DNA from: JAEUMW01 sp963734295
Lineage (GTDB): Bacteria; Pseudomonadota; Gammaproteobacteria; Burkholderiales; JAEUMW01
DNA length: 64,000 bases
Assembly (NCBI GenBank): GCA_963734295.1
Contig: CAVTGS010000016.1
Location: forward strand, 19,700-83,699
Direction: 5' to 3'
The position numbers were made by a program, and so were the translations under genes. Shown here piece by piece: positions 18,115 to 28,772 of the stretch. Under the pieces are notes generated by a model that saw only the letters and a list, made by a program, of their open reading frames with translations, was not told the DNA's origin and did no database searches. Position 1 is the stretch's first letter, and each line of letters begins with the position of its first letter.

Positions 18115-19794
18115 GTGACCGCAATCTTTTCCTTTCCCGGCGCACCGTCCTGGCGTTCGCGGCGCTTCGCCGCGCTCGGCGCCCTCGGCTGGTTCGCGGT
18201 CGGCCTTGCGGCGCTCCTCGCCTTGCCCGTCGTGTACGTCGTGAGCAACGTCTTTCTCCCGAGCGGTGGGTCCTGGCAACACCTGGTCGAAACGGTTCTG
18301 GCCGACTACGTGCGCAACACGCTGTGGCTCGCGTTCGGTGTGGGCATCGGCGTCATGATCGTGGGCGTGGGGACAGCCTGGCTCGTCACGATGTGCAGTT
18401 TTCCCGGCCGGCGAACGCTCGAATGGGCACTGATTCTGCCGCTCGCCGTGCCCGCGTACGTGATGGCCTACGCCTACACGGACTTCCTCCAGGTCGGCGG
18501 CCCGATGCAGACGTGGCTGCGGGAACTGACCGGATGGCGCGCGCGCGACTACTGGTTCCCCGACATCCGCTCCCTGGGCGGCGCCGTCACGGTCATGATC
18601 TTCGTGCTCTATCCATACGTATACCTGCTCGCGCGCACGGCGTTCTGCGAGCAGTCGGTGGCGGTGCTGGAGGTCGGGCGGACCCTCGGCTACGGGGCGT
18701 GGGGCAGCTTCTCACGGATCGCGCTGCCGCTCGCCCGGCCCGCCATCGCCGCGGGCACGTCGCTCGCGCTGATGGAAACGCTGGCAGACTTCGGCACCGT
18801 CTCCTATTTCGCGGTGCCGACCTTCACCACCGGCATCTACCGCGCGTGGTTCTCGCTCGGGGATCCGGTCGCGGCGGCGCAACTGTCGGCCGTGCTGCTG
18901 GGGTTCGTCGTCGGCGTGCTCCTGCTGGAGCGCCTGACCCGCGGCCGCGCGCGCTACCACCACTCCGCCCCCCGAAAGCGCCTGCCGCCTTTCGCGCTGC
19001 GCGGGTGGCGGGCCGGCGGTGCGCTGCTCGCATGCGTGACCCCCCTCGTCCTCGGTTTCGCGCTCCCGGCGCTGATTCTGTTGCGCCTGATCCTGGCCCG
19101 AGACGGCGGGCAGTTCGGCGAGCGCTTCCTCATGCTGGTGCGCAACAGCGTGTCGCTCGCCGTCATCGCGTCGGTCCTCGCGGTCGCGCTGGCGCTCTCG
19201 ATGGCCTATGCAGCACGCCTGCGGCCGGGACCGGTCACGCTGTCCGCAAACCGCCTGGCGAGCCTGGGTTATGCGATCCCGGGCACCGTGATCGCGGTGG
19301 GCATCCTGGTGCCGGTGTCCCGCCTCGACCACGCGCTCGATGCATTCGCGTCCTCGGCGTTCGGCGTTTCCACGGGTCTCCTCTTCACCGGCGGCATCGC
19401 GGCGCTGGTGTATGCCTATCTCGTCCGCTTTTTCGCGGTGGCGCTGCAGACGGTAGAGGCGGGGCTCACGCGCATCACGCCCAGTATGGAATCCGCGGCA
19501 CGGAGCCTTGGCTGCTCGCCCGGCCATGTGCTCAGGCGCGTGCACGCGCCGCTCCTGCGGGGAAGTCTCCTCACGGCAGGGCTGATGGTGTTCGTCGACG
19601 TGATGAAGGAGTTGCCGGCGACGTTTGTCATGCGGCCCTTCAACTTCGACACGCTCGCGGTGCAGGCGTACAACTTCGCCGCGGACGAGCGCCTGGCGGA
19701 GGCGGCGACCGCATCGCTCGCGATCGTCGCGGTCGGCTTGGTGCCGCTCGTTCTCCTGTCGCGTTCGATCGCGAAGTCGCGGGTACGGGATTAG
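18115..19794 (+). CDS. fbpB: Ferric iron ABC transporter permease (fused double-domain)
   Basis: Inner-membrane channel of the ferric transporter, 559 residues with two repeats of the binding-protein-dependent permease fold (about 60-270 and 345-550). Both EAA-type loops are visible: VGRTLGYGAWGSFSRIALPLARPAI in the first half and SAARSLGCSPGHVLRRVHAPLL in the second. The start GTG at 18115 was chosen for its fit to the N-terminal TM helix. It is divergent from fbpC, with a shared Fur-box region, and convergent with fbpA. Confidence 0.88.
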   Translation: MTAIFSFPGAPSWRSRRFAALGALGWFAVGLAALLALPVVYVVSNVFLPSGGSWQHLVETVLADYVRNTLWLAFGVGIGVMIVGVGTAWLVTMCSFPGRRTLEWALILPLAVPAYVMAYAYTDFLQVGGPMQTWLRELTGWRARDYWFPDIRSLGGAVTVMIFVLYPYVYLLARTAFCEQSVAVLEVGRTLGYGAWGSFSRIALPLARPAIAAGTSLALMETLADFGTVSYFAVPTFTTGIYRAWFSLGDPVAAAQLSAVLLGFVVGVLLLERLTRGRARYHHSAPRKRLPPFALRGWRAGGALLACVTPLVLGFALPALILLRLILARDGGQFGERFLMLVRNSVSLAVIASVLAVALALSMAYAARLRPGPVTLSANRLASLGYAIPGTVIAVGILVPVSRLDHALDAFASSAFGVSTGLLFTGGIAALVYAYLVRFFAVALQTVEAGLTRITPSMESAARSLGCSPGHVLRRVHAPLLRGSLLTAGLMVFVDVMKELPATFVMRPFNFDTLAVQAYNFAADERLAEAATASLAIVAVGLVPLVLLSRSIAKSRVRD

Positions 19795-19822
19795 CGGCCC
19801 GCGACTTCGTGCGTCCGGAACC

Positions 19823-20857
19823 TTACTTCCAGCCGGCCCGGTCGGCGACCTTCTGCGCGTTCGGCTGGTTCTTGCCGAGCTCGCCGACGTTCAGGCTGTC
19901 GGCCTTGAACGTTCCGAGCGATTCGAGCTCCGGGTTGTTCACTTTGATGCCCGGTACGACGGGCCACTCGTTGTTGCCGTCCGCGAAGTACTGCTGCGCC
20001 TGGTCAGAGGCGAGATATTCGAGAAACTTGATCGCGTTCTCCTTGTGCGGCGCGTACTTGAGCACGCCGCCGCCGGAGATGTTCATGTGCACGCCGGGGC
20101 CTTTCTGGTCCGGCCAGATCACGCCGAGCTTCTCGACCACGGCCCGGTCTTCGGGTTTGGTCGACTTGAGCAGCCGCACGAAGTAGTAGGTGTTGCTGAT
20201 GGCGATGTCGCACTCGCCCGCGGCCACGGCCTTGAGCTGGTCCGTGTCGCCCCCCTTCGGCTCGCGCGCGAGGTTGTTCGCGACGCCCTTCGCCCATTGC
20301 TCGGCCTTCTGTTCGCCGTCGTGGGCGATGACGGAACTGATGAGCGAGAGCATGTAGACGTGACCCGCAGACCGCGCGCAGATGCGGCCCTTCCACCGCG
20401 GGTCCGCCAGGTCTTCGTAGCCCTTGATCTCGCCCGGCTTCACCGTGGCCCTGTTGTAGGCGATGATCCGCGCCCGCGCCGAGAAGCCGTACCACGTCCC
20501 GTCGGGCGCGCGGTACGCGGCGGGAATGCGGCTGTCGAGCACCTTCGACTTGATCGGCTGAAAGAGCCCCGCCTGGTCCGCGCGCCAGAGGCGACCGGCG
20601 TCCACCGTGATGAAGACATCCGCCGGACTCTTGTCGCCCTCGTTCTTGATCCGCTCCATGAGCGGATCCTCCGAACCTTCGATGCGGTTCACCTTGATGC
20701 CCGTCTGCTTCGTGAAGTTCGTGTAGAGCGCTTCGTCGGTCTGATAGTGGCGGGCGGTGTAGAGATTGAGCTCCTTCTCCTCCGCGCCGTGGACGGGGGA
20801 CAGGGCAACGAGGGCGGCTGCCGCAATGAAGCGGGACAGCGTATGGCGTCGGGTCAT
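19823..20857 (-). CDS. fbpA: Periplasmic ferric iron-binding protein
   Basis: Periplasmic Fe(III)-binding protein (FutA/FbpA type), 344 residues, delivering iron to FbpBC. The signal peptide ends near VHGA-EEKELNLYTARHYQTDE. The ligand tyrosine pair is seen in ISNTYYFVRLL, and the opening YTARHYQTD is a family mark. AAGGAGA lies 7 nt before the ATG. It is transcribed alone, toward fbpB, from the same intergenic region that serves the DUF2325 gene and carries Fur-like sites. Confidence 0.92.
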   Translation of the reverse strand: MTRRHTLSRFIAAAALVALSPVHGAEEKELNLYTARHYQTDEALYTNFTKQTGIKVNRIEGSEDPLMERIKNEGDKSPADVFITVDAGRLWRADQAGLFQPIKSKVLDSRIPAAYRAPDGTWYGFSARARIIAYNRATVKPGEIKGYEDLADPRWKGRICARSAGHVYMLSLISSVIAHDGEQKAEQWAKGVANNLAREPKGGDTDQLKAVAAGECDIAISNTYYFVRLLKSTKPEDRAVVEKLGVIWPDQKGPGVHMNISGGGVLKYAPHKENAIKFLEYLASDQAQQYFADGNNEWPVVPGIKVNNPELESLGTFKADSLNVGELGKNQPNAQKVADRAGWK

Positions 20858-20950
20858 CTGGTCTCTCCTTTCTGGTTAACGAACCGTCGGTGTTGTCAGG
20901 TGCAGCAGGGCTACCCGACTTCATCGTAACCAGAACCATTCTCGTCTGCA

Positions 20951-21000
20951 AGAATGCGAATGCTTCGCACTTGACAGATCGAATGCGAACTATTATCGTT
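20951..21000. promoter_or_regulatory. Two Fur-box-like sites and a promoter between fbpA and the DUF2325 gene
   Basis: GAATGCGAATGCTTCGCA (in 20951-20969) and GAATGCGAACTATTATCG (in 20981-21000) resemble the hexamer arrays bound by Fur in betaproteobacteria. A TTGACA at 20971-20976 with a TATCGT 17 bp on suggests a plus-strand promoter overlapped by the second site. Confidence 0.55.
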
Positions 21001-21028
21001 TGGCCATCCTCAGTCTCAGGAAGCGAAC

Positions 21029-21376
21029 ATGAACGCACTCGTCGTCGGCGCAGACCGTCTCGGAAACATCCCCGACGTGCTGGGGGGGTTCGGCATCCGC
21101 ATCAATGAACACGTGTCGGGCCGGCAGGCGGCCCATCAGCGCCGCGCCGCGACCATCGCCCGCAACACGGAACTCGTGATTCTGTTCACCGATTTCCTCG
21201 GTCACAACGTCATGAAGAGTTTCCGCAGCTTGGCGCAGGCGGAGGGCGTTCCCGTGATCGCCTGCCGACGCTCGGTGAGTTGCCTCTCGGTCTCCCTCGC
21301 GCGCTTCTTCTCCGAGCCCAAATGCAGCGGGGCTTGCGGGACCTGCCCCGCGCGGGCAAAGGTGGCGGCGAACTGA
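21029..21376 (+). CDS. DUF2325 domain protein
   Basis: Small cytoplasmic protein of 115 residues. The opening MNALVVGADRLGNIPDVL, the middle LVILFTDFLGHNVMKSF and the VIACRRSVSCLSVSLARFF segment match the DUF2325 family. Four cysteines cluster near the end (CSGACGTC and one before), suggesting metal or redox binding. It lies directly ahead of bfd and bfr and behind Fur-like sites, so a role in iron handling is likely but unproven. Confidence 0.75.
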   Translation: MNALVVGADRLGNIPDVLGGFGIRINEHVSGRQAAHQRRAATIARNTELVILFTDFLGHNVMKSFRSLAQAEGVPVIACRRSVSCLSVSLARFFSEPKCSGACGTCPARAKVAAN

Positions 21377-21399
21377 TCGGATATCGGAGCGAGCTCCCG

Positions 21400-21591
21400 A
21401 TGTACATCTGTCTTTGCAACGGAATTACCGATAACCACATCGCCGAGGCGGTGCAGGCGGGCGCCGCGTCGCTGTGCGATCTCAAAAGCCGTCTCGGCGT
21501 CGCGACCTGCTGCGGGCGCTGCGCCGAGTGCGCCGAGTTCATCCTCGAAGAGCAGCTTGCCTGCTCCCCCTGCTGCCGGCAACTTTCCTGA
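21400..21591 (+). CDS. bfd: Bacterioferritin-associated ferredoxin
   Basis: [2Fe-2S] protein of 63 residues that reduces bacterioferritin-stored iron for release. The ligand pattern CLC (residues 4-6) and CGRCAEC about 32 residues later matches Bfd. Three further cysteines near the C-terminus (ACSPCC) are unusual. It sits 23 bp after the DUF2325 gene and ahead of bfr, so reductase and store are encoded together. Confidence 0.88.
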   Translation: MYICLCNGITDNHIAEAVQAGAASLCDLKSRLGVATCCGRCAECAEFILEEQLACSPCCRQLS

Positions 21592-21702
21592 GTTGCGCTG
21601 ATCCTTCCCCTGTAACGCACGGCGTAGAATTCGGTGTGCGGACCGACATGGTGTCGCGCACCGGAACTCTCCGACCATCCTTTCACCGACGAGGAGCAGG
21701 GC

Positions 21703-22170
21703 ATGAAAGGCGACAGCAAGGTCATCGAGCACCTGAACAAGGTGCTGCGCAACGAGCTCACGGCGATCAACCAGTATTTCCTGCATGCCCGGATGTTCCG
21801 CAACTGGGGGCTGAAAAAGCTGGACGACTACGAGTACCACGAGTCGGTCGACGAGATGAAGCATGCCGACCGGCTCGTCAATCGCATTCTTTTCCTGGAG
21901 GGTTTGCCGAACCTGCAGGACCTGGACAAGCTCATGATCGGCGAGCACGTGGAGGAATGCCTGCGGTGCGATCTGCAACTCGAGATGCGCGCCCACCCCG
22001 ACCTCAAGGCTGCGATCGCATACTGCGAGTCCTGTAAGGACTACGTGTCGCGGCAGCTGTTCGAGGGCATCCTCGAAGGCGAGGAGGAACACATCGACTG
22101 GCTGGAGACGCAGCTCGACCTCATCGCGAAAGTCGGTATCGAGAATTTCCAGCAGTCACAGATGAGCTGA
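21703..22170 (+). CDS. bfr: Bacterioferritin
   Basis: Iron-storage subunit of the 24-mer heme-containing shell, 155 residues. The ferroxidase ligands Glu18, Glu51, His54, Glu94, Glu127 and His130 and the heme ligand Met52 (DEMKHAD) are in their standard places. ILFLEGLPNLQDL and HIDWLETQLDLI are family hallmarks. GAGGAGCAGG precedes the ATG at 21703, which I prefer to an earlier in-frame start. A TAGAAT at about 21625 may be its own -10. Confidence 0.95.
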   Translation: MKGDSKVIEHLNKVLRNELTAINQYFLHARMFRNWGLKKLDDYEYHESVDEMKHADRLVNRILFLEGLPNLQDLDKLMIGEHVEECLRCDLQLEMRAHPDLKAAIAYCESCKDYVSRQLFEGILEGEEEHIDWLETQLDLIAKVGIENFQQSQMS

Positions 22171-22175
22171 TCCAG

Positions 22176-22649
22176 TCACGCAGACACGCGCCGGGCGCCC
22201 GAAAACCGGCGCGCCCAGTAGCCGTTTCGCATCGACACGATCTCGACCGTGCCACCGCTGCTCGGCGCGTGGACGAAGCGCCGCTCGCCGATGTAGATGC
22301 CGACATGGCTGAACGTGCGGCCCAGGGTGTCGTAGAACACGAGATCCCCCGGGCGCATGTCGTCCTCCCCCACGGCACGGCCGATGCGCCCCATGTCGTC
22401 GGTGCGGCGCGGCAGGGCGAGGCCCGCGGCCATTCGATATACGTACCACACGAGCCCGCTGCAGTCGAATCCCGACTCGGGGGAGGCACCGCCGTTGCGG
22501 TATGGCAGGCCGACCAGCGTGACCGCCAACACCGCGGCGTCGCGTGCAGCGTCGGCGGGCTTCGCGGCGGGCGGACCCTGCGGTCGCGTCGCGCACCCCG
22601 CCGCCCAGGCAGCGAGACCGAGGAGAAAGAGTCTGCGGGCAGCGAGCAT
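22176..22649 (-). CDS. NlpC/P60 family lipoprotein peptidase
   Basis: Predicted cell-wall endopeptidase of 157 residues. A lipobox (AAGC, Cys19) anchors it to a membrane. The papain-like triad is complete: Cys in FDCSGLVWYVY, His in TFSHVGIYIG, and a polar third residue in RRFVHAPSSG. It should cut peptide cross-links of murein during growth. It is transcribed against bfr with a 5-bp gap and stands alone. Confidence 0.87.
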   Translation of the reverse strand: MLAARRLFLLGLAAWAAGCATRPQGPPAAKPADAARDAAVLAVTLVGLPYRNGGASPESGFDCSGLVWYVYRMAAGLALPRRTDDMGRIGRAVGEDDMRPGDLVFYDTLGRTFSHVGIYIGERRFVHAPSSGGTVEIVSMRNGYWARRFSGARRVSA

Positions 22650-22783
22650 GGTGCAACTCTAGATCACCGGCCAAAGCAGCGCAAAGCCCGCGAGCCTATC
22701 GGCACGAGGCTTGACCTGGATCAACGTGGACGACCGAGAAGGAAGTAGATTCAAAGTAGCCAGAATCTTTGCTGTTCGGCTCC

Positions 22784-24580
<1,797 letters not shown>

Positions 24581-24584
<4 letters not shown>

Positions 24585-25324
24585 GCCCCGGCAAGCGTTT
24601 CACCGTGGACGGGCGACACCGTTCCTTTCCGGGACGGTCAGACCCTAATGGAAGCCGCCCTGGAGGCGGGGGTGTACATCCCGCACCTCTGCTACAAGCC
24701 GGGTTTGCGTCCCCACGGAAGCTGCAAGCTTTGCACGGTTGCGGTGAGCGGCCGGTGCATGGCCGCCTGCACGACTCTGGCCCAGGATGGGATGGCGGTC
24801 GAGAGCGAAACGCCGGCGCTCGACGAAATGCGCCGCGCGCTCACCGCAGATGCTGTTCGTCGAGGGCAATCACACGTGCCCGGCCTGCGAGAAGAGCGGC
24901 GACTGCCGCCTGCAGGCGGTCGGATACCACGTGGGTATGGTGACACCGCGCTTCGAGCATTTCTTTCCGGCGCGCGACCTCGACGCTTCCCATCCCGACG
25001 TGCTGCTCGACCGCAACCGCTGCATCCTGTGCGAGCTCTGCGTCCAGGCGAGCCGGGAGGTCGACGGCAAGCATGTGTTCGCGATCGGTGGGCGCGGCAT
25101 CAACGCGCGGCTCATCGTCAATGCGCCGTCGGGCCGGCTGGGCGACAGCGACGCTCGCGCTGGACGACGCGGCGGTCGGCGTGTGCCCGGTCGGCGCGAT
25201 CCTCGTCAAACGCCATGCGTATGAAGTACCGATCGGCCGGCGCACCTATGACCGTCGGCCGATCAGCGAAGTCGCTCTCGCCGAGGCGCGCGCCGTGCGG
25301 GAGCGCGGTCGATGGCTGACGTAA
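24581..25324 (+). CDS. hoxU: NAD-reducing hydrogenase Fe-S subunit HoxU (three frameshifts)
   Basis: Electron-wiring subunit, about 246 residues after repair. A 2Fe-2S domain (PHLCYKPGLRPHGSCKLC), the His-Cys motif segment (GNHTCPACEKSGDCRLQ) and a 4Fe-4S segment (DRNRCILCELCVQASREV, VGVCPVGAI) can be read, but in three different frames. Single extra bases near 24612, 24846 and 25152 account for the changes, and the sense between them is perfectly conserved. The ATG overlaps the hoxF stop, and the 3' end overlaps hoxY by 13 bp. Confidence 0.83.
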
Positions 25325-25854
25325 GGCTCAGGATCGCCACCTGCTCGCTCGCGGGCTGTTTCGGCTGCCACATGTCGCTGCTCGACATCGACGAGCGCCT
25401 GTTCGATCTGCTCGAGCACGTCGAGTTCGACCGCTCGCCGTTCACCGACGTGAAGGAGGTCGGGCCCTGCGATGTCGGATTCGTCGAAGGCGGGGTCTGC
25501 AACGCGGAGAACGTGCACGTGCTGCGGGCATTCCGCAGGAATTGCACGACGCTGATCGCGGTCGGGTCGTGCGCCATCACCGGCGGCGTGCCCGCCATGC
25601 GCAACAACGTCGATCTCTGGGACTGCTTCCAGGAGGTGTATCGGTACGAGGCGGGCACGGAAGGGCGGCTGATTCCCAATGACCCGGAGCTGCCGCTGCC
25701 CTTCGACAAGGTGCGGCCGGTCTACGAGCTGGTGCGCGTCGACCATTTTCTGCCGGGGTGCCCGCCGTCCGCCGATGCGATCTGGACGCTGCTCACCGAT
25801 CTCCTGCAGGGTCGCGTGCCGCAGCCGGACCGTCGTCTGCTGCGGTACGACTGA
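25312..25854 (+). CDS. hoxY: NAD-reducing hydrogenase small subunit HoxY
   Basis: [NiFe]-hydrogenase small subunit, 180 residues, carrying the proximal 4Fe-4S cluster. Ligand candidates are in CSLAGCFGCHMSLLD, EGGVCNAENV, VGSCAITGGVPAMRN and LPGCPPSADAI. It has no Tat signal, in keeping with a cytoplasmic enzyme. This is the only hox structural gene here with no frameshift. It overlaps hoxU at its start, and its TGA shares a base with the hoxH ATG. Confidence 0.93.
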   Translation: MADVRLRIATCSLAGCFGCHMSLLDIDERLFDLLEHVEFDRSPFTDVKEVGPCDVGFVEGGVCNAENVHVLRAFRRNCTTLIAVGSCAITGGVPAMRNNVDLWDCFQEVYRYEAGTEGRLIPNDPELPLPFDKVRPVYELVRVDHFLPGCPPSADAIWTLLTDLLQGRVPQPDRRLLRYD

Positions 25855-27344
25855 TGGACCAGCGCCCCCTCGAAACCGCTGTGCACGCCGAGACGCTCAC
25901 GCGGGTCGTGATCGAACCGGTGACCCGCGTCGAGGGGCATGGCAAGGTGACGCTCTTGCTGGACGACGACAATCGCGTGCAGCAGGCGCGCTTTCACATC
26001 GTCGAATTCCGCGGCTTCGAGAAGTTCGTGCAAGGGCGCCCGTACTGGGAGGTGCCGGTGATGGTGCAGCGGCTGTGCGGCATCTGCCCGGTGAGCCATC
26101 ACCTGGCGGGCGGCAAGGCGGTGGACACGCTCGCCGGGGCGAGAGAGCTCACGCCGACGGCGGAGAAGATGCGCCGGCTGTTGCACTACGGTCAGATCCT
26201 GCAATCGCACGCGCTGCATTTCTTCCATCTCTCGTCGCCCGATCTCCTGTTCGGCTTCGACGCCGATGTCTCCAAACGCCACGTCTTTGCCGTGGCCGAG
26301 GCGTTGCCCGACATCGCTCGCCAGGGCGTGCTGCTGCGCAAGTACGGGCAGGAGGTGATCCGCGTGACGACCGGCAAGCGCGTGCACGGAACGCTCGTCG
26401 TCCCGGGCGGCGTGAACAGGCACCTTACCGCCGAGGACCGCGACTACCTGCTCGCGGATATCGATCGGACCATCGCCTGGAGCCGGGACGCCGTCGATCT
26501 CATCAAGCGCCTCTATGCCGAGCGCAAGGACTTTCACAGCGCCTTCGGTTCCTTCCGGTCGCCGTTCATGTCGCTCGTGCGCGCCGACGGTGCTCTGGAT
26601 CTCTACCACGGCGGGCTGCGGGCGCGCGACGACGCGGGGCGCACGCTCTTCGACCACGAGGACTGCGACCGCTACTGGGATCACGTGCGCGAGGAGGTGA
26701 AGAGCTGGTCGTACATGAAGTTCCCTTTCCTGCGCGCTCTAGGCGCCGAGGACGGCTGGTACCGGGTCGGTCCGCTCGCGCGCGTCGAACAACTGCGACT
26801 TCATCCCGACGCCGCTGGCGGAAGCCGAGCGCCAGGCGTTTCATCGCCTTCGACGAGGGTGGAGCGCGGCAGGCGACGCTCGCCTATCACTGGGCACGCA
26901 TGATCGAGATGCTGCACAGCGCCGAGAGCATCCGCGATCTCCTGCCGGACCCGGACCTCCTGCACGGCGACCTCGTGGTGAGCGGGCGAGCGGCAGTTGC
27001 GCGGCGTCGGCGTGATCGAGGCACCGCGCGGGACACTCATTCACCATTACCGCATCGACGAGAACGACCAGGTCGTGCGCTGCAACCTGATCGTTTCCAC
27101 CACCCACAACAATCAGGCGATGAACGAAGCGGTGCGGCAGGTCGCGCGCGAGTATCTCGACGGACGCGAGATCACCGAGCCGCTGCTCAACCACATCGAG
27201 GTCGCGATCCGCGCCTACGATCCGTGCCTGTCGTGCGCCACGCACGCGCTCGGGAAGATGCCCCTCGAGGTGGAGCTGATCGATGCCGCCGGCGCTCGCA
27301 TCCACCGCATGAGGCGCGACGGGGCCGGCGTGCTGCGCGCCTGA
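25854..27344 (+). CDS. hoxH: NAD-reducing hydrogenase large subunit HoxH (three frameshifts)
   Basis: Catalytic subunit with the NiFe(CN)2CO site, about 495 residues after repair. The N-terminal ligand motif RLCGICPVSHH and the C-terminal DPCLSCATH are both present, followed by an extension (ALGKMPLEVELIDAAG) that the maturation protease removes. Frames change near 26786, 26842 and 26984; each is cured by deleting one base, giving LARVNNCDFIPTPLAEAER, FIAFDEGGARQATLAYHW and SGERQLRGVGVIEAPRG. If real, the lesions would abolish activity. An error in the consensus sequence is the likelier reading. Confidence 0.87.
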
Positions 27345-27351
27345 GCTCGCC

Positions 27352-27868
27352 GTGGCAGGCGGCACGCTGGTCTTCGCGTGGGGCAATCCCGGCCGCGGCG
27401 ACGATGGACTGGGTCCGGAGTTTCTCGCGCGCGTGGCGGCGTTGCTCGACCGAGAGCATCCATGGCGCTGTCGTGGAACTCCTTGCCGACTTTCAGCTCC
27501 AGCCCGAGCACGTCACCGACATCTGCCACCGCGACCTCGTGCTGTTCGTCGATGCGAGCGTCGCGTGCGCGCCGCCCTTCTCTTTCGCGCGGATCGCGGT
27601 GCGGCGCGACTCGAGCTTCACCTCCCACGCGATGTCGCCCGGCGCGCTGCTCGCTGCCTTCGAGCAGGTGTACGCGCGCGCGGCGCCGCCCTGCTATGCC
27701 CTCGCCATCCGCGGCCATCGGTTCGAGCTGGGCGAGGGCATCGGAGCGACGGCGCTGCGCAACCTCGACGCGGCGCTCGCCTTTGCACGGACATTGCTCG
27801 AGGCCCCGTTTCCCGAGGTCTGGGACCGGATGGCCGACCCGCCGGAGCCGGAACCCGGGGGTCTATAA
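27352..27868 (+). CDS. hoxW: Hydrogenase maturation protease HoxW (frameshifted)
   Basis: Nickel-dependent endopeptidase that trims the HoxH C-terminus after metal insertion; about 171 residues once repaired. The start GTG at 27352 gives LVFAWGNPGRGDDGLGPEF, with the conserved Asp/Glu metal site of the HycI/HoxW family. The frame breaks near 27462 after DREHP, and the next frame continues AVVELLADFQLQPEHV to a stop at 27868. It is the last hox gene, 7 bp after hoxH. No hyp maturation genes are seen nearby. Confidence 0.82.
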
Positions 27869-27869
27869 T
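27864..27869 (+). promoter_or_regulatory. -10 box ahead of the secretin-N gene
   Basis: A perfect TATAAT overlapping the hoxW stop, about 30 nt before the next start. The -35 is poor. It suggests the following gene is transcribed separately from hox. Confidence 0.45.
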
Positions 27870-27898
27870 CGCCGCACCGTGGCAAAGGAGAGCGAGGC

Positions 27899-28771
27899 GT
27901 GAATCGGATTCGAATTGCAGGGTTGCTCGTCGCGTGCGCGGCGCTGGCGGCCACGTCGGCGCTCGCGCAGAGCGTGCTCGAGGTGATCACGCTCAGGTAC
28001 CGCACGGCGGATCAGGTGATTCCGCTGCTGCAACCCTTGGTCGACCGGGACGGGTCGTTGAGCGGCATGCAAAACCAGCTCATCGTGCGAACGTCGCCCG
28101 CGAACCTGGCCGAGATCCGCAAGATCCTCGACCAGGTGGACGCGAAACCGCGGCAGCTTCTCATCACCGTGCGGCAGGACGTGGACCTCGAGACGGCCCG
28201 GCGCGATACCGCACTATCCGGGCGGGTGGGCCTCGGCAACAGCGCCAGCATCGCCGTGCCGGGGCGGCCGGTGCGCAACGACGGTCTCGTGGTGCAGGCG
28301 GGCAGCGGCGACACGCAGGTGCGCGGGCGCATCTATGCGCGCGACGTGAGCGCCTCCGACGCGAACACGCAGCGCGTGCAGGTGCTGGAAGGCAACGTCG
28401 CGTTCATCCGCGTTGGCCAGTCGGTACCGGTGCCGTCGCAGCAGGTGGTCCAGACGCCCTCCGGCACTCAGATCGTTCAGTCCACCCAGTTCCGCGATTT
28501 CAACACCGGGTTCCAGGTGCTGCCCCGCGTCGCCGGCGATACGGTGACAGTCGAGATCAATCCGCAGCGCGACCGAGCGGGTCGCTATCCCGGTGCCGGC
28601 AACATCCAGAGCGTGAGCACGGTCGTCTCCGCGCCGCTCGGCGAGTGGATGGAGATCGGCGGCGCGAGCGAATCCGGCTCGGTGCAATCGTCGGCAAACC
28701 TGAGTCGCCGGAGCGAAACCGGCAACGAGCGGCGTTCGGTGCTGCTCATGGTGCAGGAAGTGGTGCGCTGA
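27899..28771 (+). CDS. Secretin N-domain protein without outer-membrane barrel
   Basis: Exported protein of 290 residues. The signal peptide ends near ATSALA-QSVLEVI. A secretin N-type domain follows (LRYRTADQVIPLLQPLV ... LIVRTSPANLAEIRKILDQVDAKPRQLLITV). The rest resembles the start of a secretin fold (VAFIRVGQSVPVPSQQ), but the barrel and plug expected of a 500-700-residue secretin are missing. The GTG is preceded by AAAGGAG. It may be a periplasmic partner of a type II or type IV pilus system encoded elsewhere. Orphan context; function unknown. Confidence 0.7.
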   Translation: MNRIRIAGLLVACAALAATSALAQSVLEVITLRYRTADQVIPLLQPLVDRDGSLSGMQNQLIVRTSPANLAEIRKILDQVDAKPRQLLITVRQDVDLETARRDTALSGRVGLGNSASIAVPGRPVRNDGLVVQAGSGDTQVRGRIYARDVSASDANTQRVQVLEGNVAFIRVGQSVPVPSQQVVQTPSGTQIVQSTQFRDFNTGFQVLPRVAGDTVTVEINPQRDRAGRYPGAGNIQSVSTVVSAPLGEWMEIGGASESGSVQSSANLSRRSETGNERRSVLLMVQEVVR

Positions 28772-28772
28772 T

